A DNA stretch of 64,000 bases from Mycolicibacterium pyrenivorans (GCF_025821625.1 NZ_JACKSH010000027.1:1-64000), one strand, 5' to 3'; counted from the first letter of the stretch, positions 26,691 to 39,204 are shown. Notes: generated by a model from the sequence alone, not told the origin. A program made the numbers and translations.

Positions 26691-27242
26691 ATGACCTCAT
26701 CGACCCCGCTGCATCAGACGACGTCGCCGATCATCGACTACGAGCCGGCACCGGAGCCGCTCCGGCGGCGACATGAGACACCGGAGCCGCTCCGGCGGCT
26801 CGAGCCGGTGTGTCCGACGCCGTCGGCGGTGGCTCTGCGCCGCCCGTCGCCGCGCCCGCCGCGGGCGCGTTTGCCCCCGCCGCGTCTGCGTGAGGTCCCG
26901 CCCCCGAAATCCGCGGTGGTGTTCGCCGAGACGGCGCTGCGTCAGGTGATCGAGGTCCTCGACCGGCGCAGGCCCGTCGCCCAGTTGCGCCCGCTGATGA
27001 CGCCGGTGCTCGTCGACCGCGTCATCGCCCTCACCGGCGTAACCCGCCGCGGAAGCGCCACCATGCGCCGGGTGCGGGTGCGCGCGGTGGATCCGGGGCT
27101 CGACGGTGACGGCAAGCCCGGCGACGTCGGCGCGGCGGAGGTGTTCGCGTCGTTCACCCGGTCCGGGCGGGTACACGCCGTCGCCGCACGCATCGAGAGG
27201 TACCGGGACCGGTGGCGGATCGTGGCGCTGCAGATCGGCTGA
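26691..27242 (+). CDS. Rv3235-family protein
   Basis: The product is 183 residues. The N-terminal half is Pro/Arg-rich and disordered, including a 10-residue tandem repeat around EPLRR. The C-terminal half (from about 75) is a conserved domain with AETALRQVIEVLDRRRPVAQL and ending RYRDRWRIVALQIG. Actinobacterial proteins of this family sit next to secA1, as here (convergent, 12 bp apart). Function unknown; the neighbourhood hints at a link with SecA1. The ATG at 26691 has GGAGAG upstream. Confidence 0.75.
   Translation: MTSSTPLHQTTSPIIDYEPAPEPLRRRHETPEPLRRLEPVCPTPSAVALRRPSPRPPRARLPPPRLREVPPPKSAVVFAETALRQVIEVLDRRRPVAQLRPLMTPVLVDRVIALTGVTRRGSATMRRVRVRAVDPGLDGDGKPGDVGAAEVFASFTRSGRVHAVAARIERYRDRWRIVALQIG
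26749..26798 (+). repeat. 30-bp-period tandem duplication within the Rv3235-like gene
   Basis: The 20-mer at 26749-26768 recurs exactly at 26779-26798. The period of 30 bp keeps the frame and encodes two successive PEPLRR-containing decapeptides. Confidence 0.8.
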
Positions 27243-27254
27243 GCGCCTTATGCA

Positions 27255-30083
<2,829 letters not shown>

Positions 30084-30204
30084 GCTGTTCTACCTTTTTC
30101 CTCGTTGCGATGATGACCATTCGTCACGCGTTAGACGGACACCATCGTAGGCGACGCACCGAAATCGCTGGTCGAGCGTGTCAGGCGCGCCGCGCTTGGC
30201 GTGA

Positions 30205-30249
30205 ATCCGGCGCGAAAAGCGACACTGACGGTCGGTTTGCGCGCCGGAT
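30205..30249. terminator. Inverted repeat just after hpf
   Basis: ATCCGGCGCG (30205-30214) pairs perfectly with CGCGCCGGAT (30240-30249) across a 25-nt loop. It lies 9 bp downstream of the hpf stop in the 175-bp gap before secA1, so it may terminate or attenuate read-through. Its sequence is unrelated to the six-copy repeat family. Confidence 0.55.
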
Positions 30250-30258
30250 CCAGCGGGG

Positions 30259-30936
30259 TCAGGCCAGCTTGATGAGGCCGTAGTCGTAGGCGTGGCGCCG
30301 GTAGACGACGCAGGGCCTGTCGCTCTCCTTGTCGTGGAACAGGAAGAAGTCGTGGCCGACGAGCTCCATCTCGTAGAGGGCGTCGTCGACGGTCATCGGG
30401 GTGGCGGGGTGTTCCTTGGTGCGGACGATCCGCCCGGGTTCGTGGTCGTCGACCGCGACACCGTCGTTCTGGGGGGCGTCCTGGCTCGACGGGGTGAATG
30501 CACCCGCGAGGTGGTCGAGCGAGGTGGCTTCGTGCAGGGATACCGGCGTCTTGTCGCCGTAGTGGATCTTGCGACGGTCCTTGCTCTTGCGCAGCCGTCG
30601 TTCGAGTTTGCCGACCGCCGATTCCAGGGCGGCGTAGAAGCTGTCGGCGCAGGCCTCGCCGCGCACGATGGGCCCGCGGCCCTTCGCCGTGATCTCCACG
30701 TGCTGGCAGTTCTTGCGCTGGCGGCGATTGCGCTCGTGGTACAGCTCGACGTCGAAGAGGTAGATGGTGCGGTCGAATCGTTCCAGGCGTGACAGCTTCT
30801 CGGCGACGTAGCTACGGAAGTGGTCGGGTACCTCGACGTTGCGGCCAGTGACCGCCACCTCGGCGTTCGGGGTGGGTTCGGACGACTCGCCCTCAATCAC
30901 CATCGTGCTGTCGGTTTCCACGGAATTACTTGACAT
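30259..30936 (-). CDS. hpf: Long-form ribosome hibernation promoting factor
   Basis: The product is 225 residues. It binds the 30S subunit and drives 70S/100S hibernation. The N-terminal S30AE domain (about 25-125) starts with VTGRNVEVPDHFRSYVAEKL and contains the basic RKSKDRRKIH stretch. After a linker, the C-terminal dimerisation domain (about 165-225) includes MTVDDALYEMELVGHDFFLF. The ATG at 30936 is preferred because the in-frame upstream codons (to 30990) encode a non-conserved leader. Corresponds to Rv3241c. Confidence 0.92.
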   Translation of the reverse strand: MSSNSVETDSTMVIEGESSEPTPNAEVAVTGRNVEVPDHFRSYVAEKLSRLERFDRTIYLFDVELYHERNRRQRKNCQHVEITAKGRGPIVRGEACADSFYAALESAVGKLERRLRKSKDRRKIHYGDKTPVSLHEATSLDHLAGAFTPSSQDAPQNDGVAVDDHEPGRIVRTKEHPATPMTVDDALYEMELVGHDFFLFHDKESDRPCVVYRRHAYDYGLIKLA

Positions 30937-31226
30937 ACTTGGCAACTCGATTCTGTTGCGTTCGCACACGTACGCGTGCCCGGCCATCAAAGAAATCGCG
31001 CCGACGGTGCATACCTGGTCGCGCCACTCGCCGGTGCAAGGTGTCGACTACTCACCTCCTGCCGCTGACGCGGGAATCGGCGTCTCAGTTCGGAGCGCCG
31101 CCGTGAGTTGTTCACGGATGGTTAGGCCCGACGGTAGTCCGTGTTCACCGAGTCGGCCACCAATTCGGCAGACCTGTTTTCAGTTCTTCATGTCCGATTG
31201 ATCTGGGGGTAATCGGCGGGCCGCGG
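30937..31226. other. 290-bp intergenic region upstream of hpf
   Basis: No coding frame here has gene-like character. It should contain the hpf promoter on the minus strand. The clearest structure is CCGTGA-N5-TCACGG at 31101-31117, a perfect 6-bp inverted repeat about 165 bp before the hpf ATG, a candidate operator. I see no convincing -10/-35 pair. Confidence 0.4.
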
Positions 31227-31853
31227 TCACGCGTGCGCCAGCGCGACCACGGCGACGACCTCGGCGCACGTTTGCAGGACCCGCACGGATTCGGTGGCGG
31301 TGGCCCCGGTCGTGACGACGTCGTCGACCAGGACGACGGGTCCGCTCACCGATGTGGACAGCCGGATGCGGCCGCCGATGTTGCGCTGCCGGTCGGCGCT
31401 GGAGAGCCCGACGGAGTCGCGGGTGAAGGCTTTGAGGCGCAGCGACGGCACGACGGTGAGGCCCGGATGGCGTGCCGCCGCGAGCCGGGCGATCCGGGTG
31501 ACGGGATCGCCGCCGCGGCGTCTGGCGGCCGACCGGCGGGTGGGTGCCGGCACGACCATCAAAGGTGTGTCGAGGACGCCCCAGCAGAGGAGGTTTCCGA
31601 TCGCCGCGGCGAGGGCGGCCGCGAGCGGGTGAACGAGGTCGCGGCGGCCGTGCTCCTTGAGCGCGACGATGGCTTTCCGGCGGGCACCGGCGTAGCGGCC
31701 CAGAGACAGCACGGGCACGCCGGGATCGAGGCGGGGCGTCACCAGGTGCGGCTCGTCGGGGTTGACGGTCAGGTCTTTGCCGCACGCCGGGCACCAGGCC
31801 GTCGCGGGGGCACCGCAGCCGCCGCACTGCTGCGGCAGCACGAGATCGAGCAC
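31227..31853 (-). CDS. comF: ComF-family phosphoribosyltransferase-like protein
   Basis: The product is 208 residues from the GTG at 31853. An N-terminal Cys4 zinc ribbon (CGGCG...CPACG) is followed by a PRTase domain with the PRPP loop VVLVDDVVTTGATATES. ComF proteins take part in competence or DNA uptake elsewhere; the mycobacterial role is unclear (Rv3242c). The frame stays open upstream to 31964, but that stretch is repeat copy B, so the shorter start beginning VLDLVLPQQCGGCG is favoured. No strong ribosome site is seen. Confidence 0.82.
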   Translation of the reverse strand: MLDLVLPQQCGGCGAPATAWCPACGKDLTVNPDEPHLVTPRLDPGVPVLSLGRYAGARRKAIVALKEHGRRDLVHPLAAALAAAIGNLLCWGVLDTPLMVVPAPTRRSAARRRGGDPVTRIARLAAARHPGLTVVPSLRLKAFTRDSVGLSSADRQRNIGGRIRLSTSVSGPVVLVDDVVTTGATATESVRVLQTCAEVVAVVALAHA

Positions 31854-31897
31854 GCCGTCAGTCTGAGGCCACGGTCCGACACCGTGGGCTGCGCACC

Positions 31898-31958
31898 CGC
31901 GAGCGTGCAGCCACGGCTGCGGATTTCGCCGGTTTACGACCGTGGATGCACGCTCGCG
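31898..31958. repeat. Palindromic 3'-end repeat, copy B (L-L' form)
   Basis: Arms 31898-31916 (CGCGAGCGTGCAGCCACGG) and 31940-31958 are complementary at 18 of 19 positions, with a 23-bp loop. Both arms are of the left-arm type found in copies E and F. It lies 21 bp downstream of the Rieske gene stop and just upstream of comF. Confidence 0.83.
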
Positions 31959-31979
31959 AATCAAGCCGGCGCTAAGGAC

Positions 31980-32396
31980 CTAGCCCGAGAGGATTGAATC
32001 CCCCTGCACCGTGATCGGTTTCGCGGGCAGCGGCTTGGTGGCCGGGCCGTTGACGACCGCTCCGTCGAGGCTGAACCTGCTGCCGTGGCAGGGGCAGTTG
32101 ATGGTTCCGCCGGCCACTTCGTTGATCAGGCAGCCGTTGTGGGTGCACACCGCGGAGAACGCCTTGAAGTCACCCGCGGCGGGCTGCGTGACGATGGTCT
32201 CGCCGACGATGACGCCCGACCCGACGGGGACATCGGTCGTCTTGGTCAGCGCCTCGGGCGCCTCCGCAGGCTCGGACGTTCCCGGCTCTGCCGCTTCACC
32301 ACCACTGGAACACGCGGCCAGCGTCGCGGCCGCCAATCCGACTCCCGCGCCGACGATCACCGTCTTCCGGGGAACACGCACCTCATCGATATCCAT
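31980..32396 (-). CDS. Rieske [2Fe-2S] lipoprotein
   Basis: The product is 138 residues. The N-terminus carries RKTVIVGAG followed by a hydrophobic run and a lipobox ending LAACSS, so it is probably exported (Tat-like, RK rather than RR) and lipid-anchored. The Rieske centre is complete: CTHNGC and CPCHGSRF. It is likely an extracytoplasmic electron carrier, partner unknown. It starts 56 bp after lpqB on the same strand. The position is unlike the Rv3243c arrangement I recall for M. tuberculosis. Confidence 0.88.
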   Translation of the reverse strand: MDIDEVRVPRKTVIVGAGVGLAAATLAACSSGGEAAEPGTSEPAEAPEALTKTTDVPVGSGVIVGETIVTQPAAGDFKAFSAVCTHNGCLINEVAGGTINCPCHGSRFSLDGAVVNGPATKPLPAKPITVQGDSILSG

Positions 32397-32452
32397 CGCT
32401 GACCTCTCCCTAGGGCTGGCCGCCGGAGGGCTGTCCGGCAGCACGTCCGGTT

Positions 32453-34213
32453 TCAGCCCGGCAGCACCGGCAGCGCACCTGCTGCCATCAGCGGCCGGAC
32501 CTCGACCCACGCGGGGTCGCCTTCGGCCGCCGAACCGGACAGTTGAAGCACGCCTCGCCCGTCGGCGACGTAGACCGCCGACGGGTTCGCTGCCACGGTC
32601 GTCACCGGCATCAGCAGGTTGCGGGCCGGACCGTCGGAGTTGACCCCGTCGAGGTTGACGTAGGACACCGGGTTCTGCGGGTCGGTGCGGGTGACGACGA
32701 TGTCGTCGCCGGTGCGCCACGACAGCGACACCACCGACTTGCCCAGCCCGTAGCCCAGCCGGCGCGGATAGGTCAGCGCATAGCCGCCGCCTGCGGTCTG
32801 CTCGACACCGGTGAGGACCACCTGCCCGTCGATCACCATCGCCGCACGGGTGCCGTCGCGGGAGAGCTGGAGCTCGGAGATGACCCCAGGGAACCGCGTC
32901 GACACCGCCAGGGAGTCGACGGGAATGCGTGCGGGCTGCCCGGACGCGTCCTGGATGACGCGCACCACGACGTTGCCGTCGACGACGACCCAGATCGCGT
33001 CGTCCAGCGACCAGCTCGGCCGGCTCAGGCTGCGGCCGTCCATCGCCTGGGATGCGTTGCCGCCCAGCGGTCCCACCCACAGCGACGACGCCATGTCGGG
33101 CGCACCGCGGCGCAGCGTGACGATCGAGGCGATCTGCTGACCCGACCGCGACAGGGACGCCGCCGTCTGTCCGGGCATCTGCCCGAACGACCCGCTCAAC
33201 CGCGGTGCCCGCTGGCCGTCCAGCCTCACCAGTGATCCGCCGACCAGTGCGTGCAGGCCCGCCGCCGCGCCATCGGCAGCGCCCGGGTCGGTGGCGGCGA
33301 CGTCGGCGGTGTCCCACCCGTCGGCGAACCGGTCGTCGAGCGCGGCACCGTCGGCGTTGATCACGTAGGGCCCGTTGACACCGGCCCGGGACAGCGTCCA
33401 GATGAGCTGTGCGGCAAGCAATTGCCTGCTGTGAGGATCCGTCGTGGACAGGTTCTCCAGGTCGATGCGCGCCCCGCCGTAGCCGCGCCCCACCCCGGCC
33501 TTCCCGCCGTCGGCGCGCGTCACCGGGCCACGCAGTTTCAGCGGCGGCCCGAGAAGGTTGCGCACCGTCTTCTCCATCTCGGGCCGCGGACCCGCGATGA
33601 GCTTGCTGACCAGTTCGGTGGGCAACTGGTCGGGCTCGGAGACCGCGACGTAGCGCGGGTCGGGCACCACGGTCTTCCCGGTGGGGTCGGCGAAGTACAG
33701 GGTGCTGCGCTTGTAGGTGTCCTGGAACTGCTGCCAGTCGAGGAAGACGCCGTTGGGCAGCCGGTCGATGCGCCAGCCGTCGGTGGTCTTCACCAGTTCG
33801 ATGGGGCCGGGGTCGGGCAGCGCGCCGTCGCCTGTCTCGAAGACGCCCATGTCCGACAGCGAGCCGAGGATGTCGGCGCGCATGGTCACCGAAACCCGTT
33901 CGGTCGTGCGGGTCTCGACGAACACCACGTTGTCGATCAGCAGCGCGCTGCCCGCGTCGTCCCAGGCGTTGGATGCCGATTCGGTGAGGAACTGCCGCGC
34001 GGCCAGGTGCCGGTTCGCGGGATCGGCTGTCGCCTTGAGGAATTCCCGCAGCAGGATGTCAGGGTCCATTCCCGGGGTGGGTTTGGGCAGGCTCGGGGGC
34101 GCCGGCCGGTCGACGGTGCCGATCGCCTGCGGTGACGACGAACTGGGCACTCCGGCGCATCCGGCCAGGGCGAGCACGAACACCGACAGCACCGTGACCC
34201 AGATGCGTGTCAC
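32453..34213 (-). CDS. lpqB: Lipoprotein LpqB (MtrAB accessory)
   Basis: The product is 586 residues from the GTG at 34213. The signal peptide ends with the lipobox LALAGC (Cys19). A GerMN domain spans about 40-330, with [16 protein letters not shown] near 160; a C-terminal beta-propeller-like region follows. LpqB is known to interact with MtrB and modulate MtrA phosphorylation and cell-wall homeostasis. The GTG overlaps the mtrB stop (GTGA), a tightly coupled operon. Confidence 0.95.
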   Translation of the reverse strand: MTRIWVTVLSVFVLALAGCAGVPSSSSPQAIGTVDRPAPPSLPKPTPGMDPDILLREFLKATADPANRHLAARQFLTESASNAWDDAGSALLIDNVVFVETRTTERVSVTMRADILGSLSDMGVFETGDGALPDPGPIELVKTTDGWRIDRLPNGVFLDWQQFQDTYKRSTLYFADPTGKTVVPDPRYVAVSEPDQLPTELVSKLIAGPRPEMEKTVRNLLGPPLKLRGPVTRADGGKAGVGRGYGGARIDLENLSTTDPHSRQLLAAQLIWTLSRAGVNGPYVINADGAALDDRFADGWDTADVAATDPGAADGAAAGLHALVGGSLVRLDGQRAPRLSGSFGQMPGQTAASLSRSGQQIASIVTLRRGAPDMASSLWVGPLGGNASQAMDGRSLSRPSWSLDDAIWVVVDGNVVVRVIQDASGQPARIPVDSLAVSTRFPGVISELQLSRDGTRAAMVIDGQVVLTGVEQTAGGGYALTYPRRLGYGLGKSVVSLSWRTGDDIVVTRTDPQNPVSYVNLDGVNSDGPARNLLMPVTTVAANPSAVYVADGRGVLQLSGSAAEGDPAWVEVRPLMAAGALPVLPG

Positions 34214-35883
34214 ACGCTCTCCCCCGCCGGTTCGCGTTCGCGCACCGGTCGCCGGCCGGCAGCGGCCGCCGGTTTCTCGATCGGCTTGACGGGCAGGGGG
34301 CTGCTGGTCACCTTGTGTCCACGAACCAGGGGCAGGGTCAGCCGGAAGCAGGCGCCCTTGCCCGGCTCGCCCCAGGCCTCGAGCCGGCCCTGGTGCAGCC
34401 GGGCGTCTTCGATGCTGATGGCCAGCCCCAGACCCGTGCCGCCCGAGCGGCGCACCCGCGACGGGTCCGCCCGCCAGAAGCGGCTGAACACCAGCTTCTC
34501 CTCGCCGGGGCGCAGGCCGACGCCGTAGTCGCGGACGGTCACCGCGACGGTGTCCTCGTCGGCGGCCATCCGGATGCGCACCGGTTTGTGCTCGGCGTGG
34601 TCGATGGCGTTGGCGATCAGGTTGCGCAGGATCCGCTCCACCCGGCGGGCGTCGACCTCAGCGATGATGTCGTCGGCGGGCAGGTCGACGATCATCTCCA
34701 CGCCGGCTTCTTCGGCGAGGTGGCCGACGTTGTCGAGGGCGCTCTTCACGATGGACCGCAGGTCGACGGCGTCGACGGCCAGTTCGGCGACACCGGCGTC
34801 GTGGCGGGAGATCTCCAGCAGATCGTTGAGCAGCGACTCGAACCGATCCAGCTCGTTGACCATCAGCTCGGTGGAGCGTCGCAGCGCGGGGTCGAGTTCC
34901 TCAGGCGAATCGTGGATGTGGTCATGGATGAGGTCGGCGGCCATCCGCACGGTGGTCAGCGGTGTGCGCAGTTCGTGGCTGACGTCGGAGGTGAAGCGGC
35001 GCTGCAGGTTGCCGAACTCCTCGAGCTGGGTGATCTGGCGGTGCAGGCTCTCGGCCATGTCGTTGAACGACACCGCCAGCCGCGCCATGTCGTCCTCGCC
35101 GCGCACCGGCATCCGCTCGGTCAGGTGGCCTTCGGCGAACCGTTCGGCGATGCGGGACGCCGACCGCACCGGCAGCACGATCTGGCGTGCCACCAGCAGT
35201 GCGATCGCGGCCAGCAGGCCCAGCAGCACCACGCCGCCGGTGGCCATGGTGCCGCGAACCAGCGCGATGGTCGACTGCTCGTTGTTCAGCGGGAAGATCA
35301 GGTACAGCTCGAGGTTGGTCACGGGCGATGACGTCGGGCTGCCGATGATCAGGGCCGGTCCCGAGAAGCCGTCGGTGTGCACGGTCGCGTACTGGTAGCT
35401 GACCTGCCCGGCGTTGACGAAGTCGCGCAGCGTGCCTGGGACCTGGTCGATCGGCCCGGCGGCGGTGGCCGCCCGCGGGCCGTCACCGGGGACGACGAGC
35501 ACGGCGTCGAAGGTGCCCGCCAGATCTGCACCGGCGTCCGCCTTGCGGTCGATCAGGGTGTTGCGCGCCAGCTGCAGGCTGCTGTCCAGCGACCGGGTTT
35601 CCTCACCGCCGACGATTCCGCTGACGGTGGCGCGGGCGCGCTCGATCTCCTCGGTCCCGGCGTGCACCTTGACTTCGAGGATGCGGTCGGTGATCTGGCT
35701 CGTCAACACGAAGCCGAGCACCAGGATGACGGCGAGCGACAACCCCAGCGTCAGGGTGACCACGCGCAGCTGCAGCGAGCGCCGCCACGCCAGTCCCATC
35801 GCCCGACCCAGCGCACCGAGTCCGCGGATCAGTGGTGCAGACCGCCGGTGGATACGCCGCCTCGAGCTGAAGATCACGGCCAC
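34210..35883 (-). CDS. mtrB: Sensor histidine kinase MtrB
   Basis: The product is 557 residues. Two membrane helices (about 40-62 and 205-228) flank an extracytoplasmic sensor domain. A HAMP linker (about 230-285) leads to HisKA with [15 protein letters not shown] (phospho-His near 305) and an HATPase with ANAIDH, DYGVGL and GGTGLGLAI boxes. It phosphorylates MtrA to control cell division and cell-wall genes. It follows mtrA by 43 bp and overlaps lpqB by 4 bp. Confidence 0.96.
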   Translation of the reverse strand: MAVIFSSRRRIHRRSAPLIRGLGALGRAMGLAWRRSLQLRVVTLTLGLSLAVILVLGFVLTSQITDRILEVKVHAGTEEIERARATVSGIVGGEETRSLDSSLQLARNTLIDRKADAGADLAGTFDAVLVVPGDGPRAATAAGPIDQVPGTLRDFVNAGQVSYQYATVHTDGFSGPALIIGSPTSSPVTNLELYLIFPLNNEQSTIALVRGTMATGGVVLLGLLAAIALLVARQIVLPVRSASRIAERFAEGHLTERMPVRGEDDMARLAVSFNDMAESLHRQITQLEEFGNLQRRFTSDVSHELRTPLTTVRMAADLIHDHIHDSPEELDPALRRSTELMVNELDRFESLLNDLLEISRHDAGVAELAVDAVDLRSIVKSALDNVGHLAEEAGVEMIVDLPADDIIAEVDARRVERILRNLIANAIDHAEHKPVRIRMAADEDTVAVTVRDYGVGLRPGEEKLVFSRFWRADPSRVRRSGGTGLGLAISIEDARLHQGRLEAWGEPGKGACFRLTLPLVRGHKVTSSPLPVKPIEKPAAAAGRRPVREREPAGESV

Positions 35884-35926
35884 CGCCGCGCGGTGAAGGT
35901 CACGCCCACGGCTGAGCCGTGCAGAA

Positions 35927-36613
35927 TCATGGAGGTCCGGCCTTGTATCCCACTCCTCGAACGGTGAGCACCACCTGCGGGTTCTCCGGGTCTTTCTCCA
36001 CCTTGGCCCGGAGACGCTGGACGTGCACGTTCACCAGACGGGTGTCGGCGGGGTGCCGGTAGCCCCACACCTGTTCGAGCAGCACATCACGAGTAAACAC
36101 CTGGCGGGGTTTACGTGCCAGCGCCACCAGCAGGTCGAACTCCAGCGGGGTCAGCGAGATCTGCTCTCCCTGACGGGTGACCTTGTGGGCGGGGACGTCG
36201 ATGTCGACGTCGGCGATCGACAGCATCTCGGCTGGCTCATCCTCGTTGCGGCGTAACCGGGCGCGCACCCGCGCGACGAGCTCCTTCGGCTTGAACGGCT
36301 TCATCACGTAGTCGTCGGCGCCCGACTCGAGCCCGAGCACCACGTCCACGGTGTCGGTCTTGGCGGTCAGCATCACGATGGGCACGCCGGAGTCTGCGCG
36401 CAGCACGCGGCACACGTCGATGCCGTTCATGCCGGGCAGCATGAGATCCAGCAGCACCAGATCGGGCCGTAGCTCGCGCACGGCCGTCAGCGCCTGGGTG
36501 CCGTCACCGATCACCGCGGTGTCGAAACCCTCCCCGCGCAGCACGATGGTGAGCATCTCGGCGAGCGAAGGGTCGTCATCGACGACCAGGATCCTTTGCC
36601 TCATGGTGTCCAT
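35927..36613 (-). CDS. mtrA: OmpR-family response regulator MtrA
   Basis: The product is 228 residues. The receiver domain has the acidic pair VVDDDPS, the phospho-acceptor Asp in [10 protein letters not shown] (Asp56) and the conserved Lys in MKPFKPKEL. The winged-helix output domain (about 130-228) contains [14 protein letters not shown] wing residues and ends [11 protein letters not shown], nearly identical to the M. tuberculosis protein as I recall it. Essential regulator of replication and division genes. First gene of mtrA-mtrB-lpqB. Confidence 0.97.
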   Translation of the reverse strand: MDTMRQRILVVDDDPSLAEMLTIVLRGEGFDTAVIGDGTQALTAVRELRPDLVLLDLMLPGMNGIDVCRVLRADSGVPIVMLTAKTDTVDVVLGLESGADDYVMKPFKPKELVARVRARLRRNEDEPAEMLSIADVDIDVPAHKVTRQGEQISLTPLEFDLLVALARKPRQVFTRDVLLEQVWGYRHPADTRLVNVHVQRLRAKVEKDPENPQVVLTVRGVGYKAGPP

Positions 36614-36704
36614 GGTGTCACCAGAAAGCGATAAACCTCGGATACCACACGGCGCGTTTTGCGTCTTTACCGCCTCCCGGGTCGCAATCTGCCCGGTCGA
36701 GGGG

Positions 36705-37066
36705 CTATCGCGTCGGCTCCGAGCCGAACTTCTGCACGCTCAACGCGCTGTACTCGGCGCCGATCTGCGCGATGTTCGCGCCGATGGCGTTCAACTCACC
36801 GTTGGATTTGAGCATGACCTCGCTGAGGCGCGCCACGCCTCTGGAGACGATCGGCATCTTCATCAGCTCGCCGGCCTGGTTGTGGGGCACCGAAGAGGCG
36901 GCGTTGACGACCCAGTCGCGCACGGTGTCGAGTTCCGCGCGGCCCGCGGTGACGACCCGGGCAGCGACGCGCTCCGGTCGAACGGAGCCCCCGCGGTCGG
37001 GGTGGCCTGCCCGTAGGTCTGGCGGGCCCGCGACCACGTCGCCATGAACGCCTCCACCACACCCAC
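36705..37066 (-). pseudogene. Degenerate ESX-substrate-like (EspA/EspE-type) gene, internal deletion and frame change
   Basis: One frame starting at 37066 encodes VVEAFMATWSRARQTYGQ and continues to about FDRSASL. A second frame then carries AARVVTAGRAELDTVRDWVV to a stop at 36705. Together they look like the N-terminal and middle parts of a helical ESX-associated protein, but the central stretch that should carry the W-x-G turn is absent. A deletion near 36960 explains both the gap and the frame change. The assignment to the EspA/EspE-like group is from pattern memory. Confidence 0.6.
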
Positions 37067-37105
37067 CGGGGTGAGTTTAGGGGGCCGTCAGGGTGTCGGG
37101 GCCGA

Positions 37106-37795
37106 TCAGGCAGCGATCACCGCGTCGATGACGTCGCGCTGCTCCTTGATGGACTGCAGTACCTCGTAGGAGATCTGCCGGACACTGGCCATGACGGGGT
37201 TGGACTCCAGAGACGTTGACTCCCAGTCGTTCTCGCTGGAGACGACCCAGCCGAGCGACTGGCTCGCGATCAGGGAGTCATACGCGGCGACCGTCTGGAC
37301 GTCGTCGTCCTCGCTGCCGTGGCGCGCCATCGCGAGCACGAGTTGCCGCCGGGAGAACATCAGTCCGTCGCAGTCCTTCACCACGGGGTTGGTCCACCAG
37401 TGGTCGAACGGGATCCGCGATCCGCGGTCGATCCGTCCGCCATCCCTGGTCCGGATCGGCGCCGGCGGGTACAGCTCCAGCTTCGGCACGTACGCGGCAT
37501 GGCTGCCCCGTCCGCTGCGAATCTTCATCAGGGTCAGGCAGGCGGCGGCAGACGTGCTCCTGGGGTCGACGACGCCGGCGGTGTCCACCCAGGTGAGATC
37601 GCGCTGCAGGCCGAGCTCGTTGATCAGCGCATGCGACTTCTCGGTGTCGTGGAGCAGCGCCCGAATCTGTACGGCGAGGGCCTTGGCCTCGAGGAGCTTG
37701 CCCTGGTCGAACCGCTCGCCGGCTGACTTCATGCGGTAGACGACGTTGTCCAGTGTCGACACCAGCTCGGCGCGAGTACGAATTCGAACAGCCAT
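37106..37795 (-). CDS. Hypothetical protein, inserted between mtrA and tmk
   Basis: The product is 229 residues from the ATG at 37795, preceded by GGGGGGA. There is no signal peptide or membrane segment. The N-terminal 75 residues are helical (LVSTLDNVVYRMKSAGERF, then LAVQIRALLHDTEKSHAL); the middle has mixed beta character, and the C-terminus is helical (VRQISYEVLQSIKEQRDVI). I do not recognise a family or active site. M. tuberculosis has mtrA and tmk adjacent (Rv3246c, Rv3247c), so this is an insertion with the neighbouring pseudogene. Confidence 0.7.
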   Translation of the reverse strand: MAVRIRTRAELVSTLDNVVYRMKSAGERFDQGKLLEAKALAVQIRALLHDTEKSHALINELGLQRDLTWVDTAGVVDPRSTSAAACLTLMKIRSGRGSHAAYVPKLELYPPAPIRTRDGGRIDRGSRIPFDHWWTNPVVKDCDGLMFSRRQLVLAMARHGSEDDDVQTVAAYDSLIASQSLGWVVSSENDWESTSLESNPVMASVRQISYEVLQSIKEQRDVIDAVIAA

Positions 37796-37895
37796 TGATC
37801 CCCCCGGTGCTGCGTTGCGCGTTTTCGCCGCCCCTCGAGCGGCTCCCCTGGGTGGAGCGTACGTCGCGCCGCGCCGGCGCGCAGCGATCTCGCGG

Positions 37896-38522
37896 TTACA
37901 GCAGCCTGCGCGCGAGCTCTCCGGCGTCGACGTCGGGCGGCACCACCGCCCACGGCCCGCCCCAGTTCGCGGCTGCCAACTCGGAGTACACGGCGGAGGT
38001 GCGACGCTGCAGGCCGTCGTCGCGTTCGTAGGCGTCGCGGGCGCGGTCGGCCTCCTCGCTGGCCCGGTTGACCGCGCGTTGGGCGGCCAACTCGGTCGGC
38101 ACGTCGAGCAGCACCTGCCAGTCCGGGGCGGGCAGCTTCAGCCGTCCGTATTCGAGGTCGCGCACCCAGGCGACCACGTCGCCGTCGACGCCCTGGTGCA
38201 GGCGCGCCGCGCTGTAGGCGGCGTTGGAGGCGACGTAGCGGTCGAGGATGACGACGGAGTACGCCGCCGTGAGGTGTGTGATCTCGTCCCGGGCGCCGGC
38301 GCGGTCCATCGCGAACAGCACCGCCATCGCATAGACCGATTCGGCGAGGTCTCCGTGGCCGCCGTGGAGGGCCTCGGCCGCGAGGTCGGCCGGCACCGAC
38401 ACCCCGTACCGCGGGAAGGCGAGGTTCGCGACGGAGTGGCCGCCGGCCTCGAACGCGGCCCGTAGCCCGTTGGTCAGCGTCCGCTTGCCTGCGCCGTCGA
38501 CTCCCTCGATGACGATGAGCAC
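37896..38522 (-). CDS. tmk: Thymidylate kinase
   Basis: The product is 208 residues from a GTG at 38522. It phosphorylates dTMP to dTDP. The P-loop GVDGAGKRT (about 7-15) follows the conserved LIVIE strand, with FPRYG, the DRYVASNAAYSAARLH block and the LID-region RARDAYERD visible. It closely matches the unusual mycobacterial form Rv3247c. Upstream it is separated from the lipoprotein gene by about 160 bp in which I see no gene. Confidence 0.94.
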   Translation of the reverse strand: MLIVIEGVDGAGKRTLTNGLRAAFEAGGHSVANLAFPRYGVSVPADLAAEALHGGHGDLAESVYAMAVLFAMDRAGARDEITHLTAAYSVVILDRYVASNAAYSAARLHQGVDGDVVAWVRDLEYGRLKLPAPDWQVLLDVPTELAAQRAVNRASEEADRARDAYERDDGLQRRTSAVYSELAAANWGGPWAVVPPDVDAGELARRLL

Positions 38523-38684
38523 CCGGCGAGCCTAGACGAGTGCGCGGGTGCGGAGTCTCAGATAGAGGCGGTTCGGTCAACTCGCAGGCGTCCGAGGTGC
38601 GCCCGGACATCTACCGGCAGTTGGGCCTTCTGGATTCCGAGGCGACCAGCATCCGTACCGCGCGGGCGACCACGATCTGATTCA

Positions 38685-39200
38685 TCAGCCAGCCAGGCTG
38701 GACTGCAGCACCACGGTGTCGCGCGGCGGGTCGAGGAACACCCGGGTGCTCCTGCGGTCCCCGCCGAACGCGATGTTCAACTCGATGCCGGTGAGGAACG
38801 GGCCGGGCGGCACGTCGGGCTCGAGCACCTTCTGCACCGCGGGCCGATGTTCGCTTTCCTCTGATTCGTGTTCTGTGACAAGCACTTCCATCGTCGCAGG
38901 GGTGACCTGCACGACGGCGTCGATCCAGTTCAGCCGGAGCCTGGACGTCTCCGAGCCGCTCCCGGTGTTGTCCCACGTGATCCACGACGCCGCCACCGGG
39001 GTGCCGAGCGCGGGAAACGTCTGGGCGAGTTGCTCGGTGTCGTGGCGGACCTCCGGCGCGGGCGGCGCGGTGCCGGCCGGCTCCTGTTGCTGATCCTGAC
39101 ACGCGGTCAGGACCGGCAGGATCGCGAGCACCACCGCTGTAGCGAATCGGGCGCGCAAACCGACCGCCGAGGTCGTTTCGCGCGCCCGATTCACTCTCAT
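38685..39200 (-). CDS. Hypothetical lipoprotein
   Basis: The product is about 171 residues, from the ATG at 39200; a GTG sits at 39203. A basic N-terminus and hydrophobic run (ARFATAVVLAILPVLTAC) end in a plausible lipobox, followed by a Gln/Pro-rich linker. The mature part is a beta-rich domain (VAASWITWDNTGSGSETSRL, VFLDPPRDTVVLQ) without known motifs. It starts immediately after sahH, with only a few bases between, so it is probably co-transcribed with it. Function unknown. Confidence 0.75.
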   Translation of the reverse strand: MRVNRARETTSAVGLRARFATAVVLAILPVLTACQDQQQEPAGTAPPAPEVRHDTEQLAQTFPALGTPVAASWITWDNTGSGSETSRLRLNWIDAVVQVTPATMEVLVTEHESEESEHRPAVQKVLEPDVPPGPFLTGIELNIAFGGDRRSTRVFLDPPRDTVVLQSSLAG

Positions 39201-39204
39201 CACG

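Noticed and set aside
31854..31964. A longer comF start at 31964
   Set aside because: The added codons run through palindromic repeat copy B; the family normally starts just before the zinc ribbon.
38523..38684. A possible short gene between tmk and the lipoprotein gene
   Set aside because: Frames here are short, lack a ribosome site and resemble nothing; treated as non-coding.
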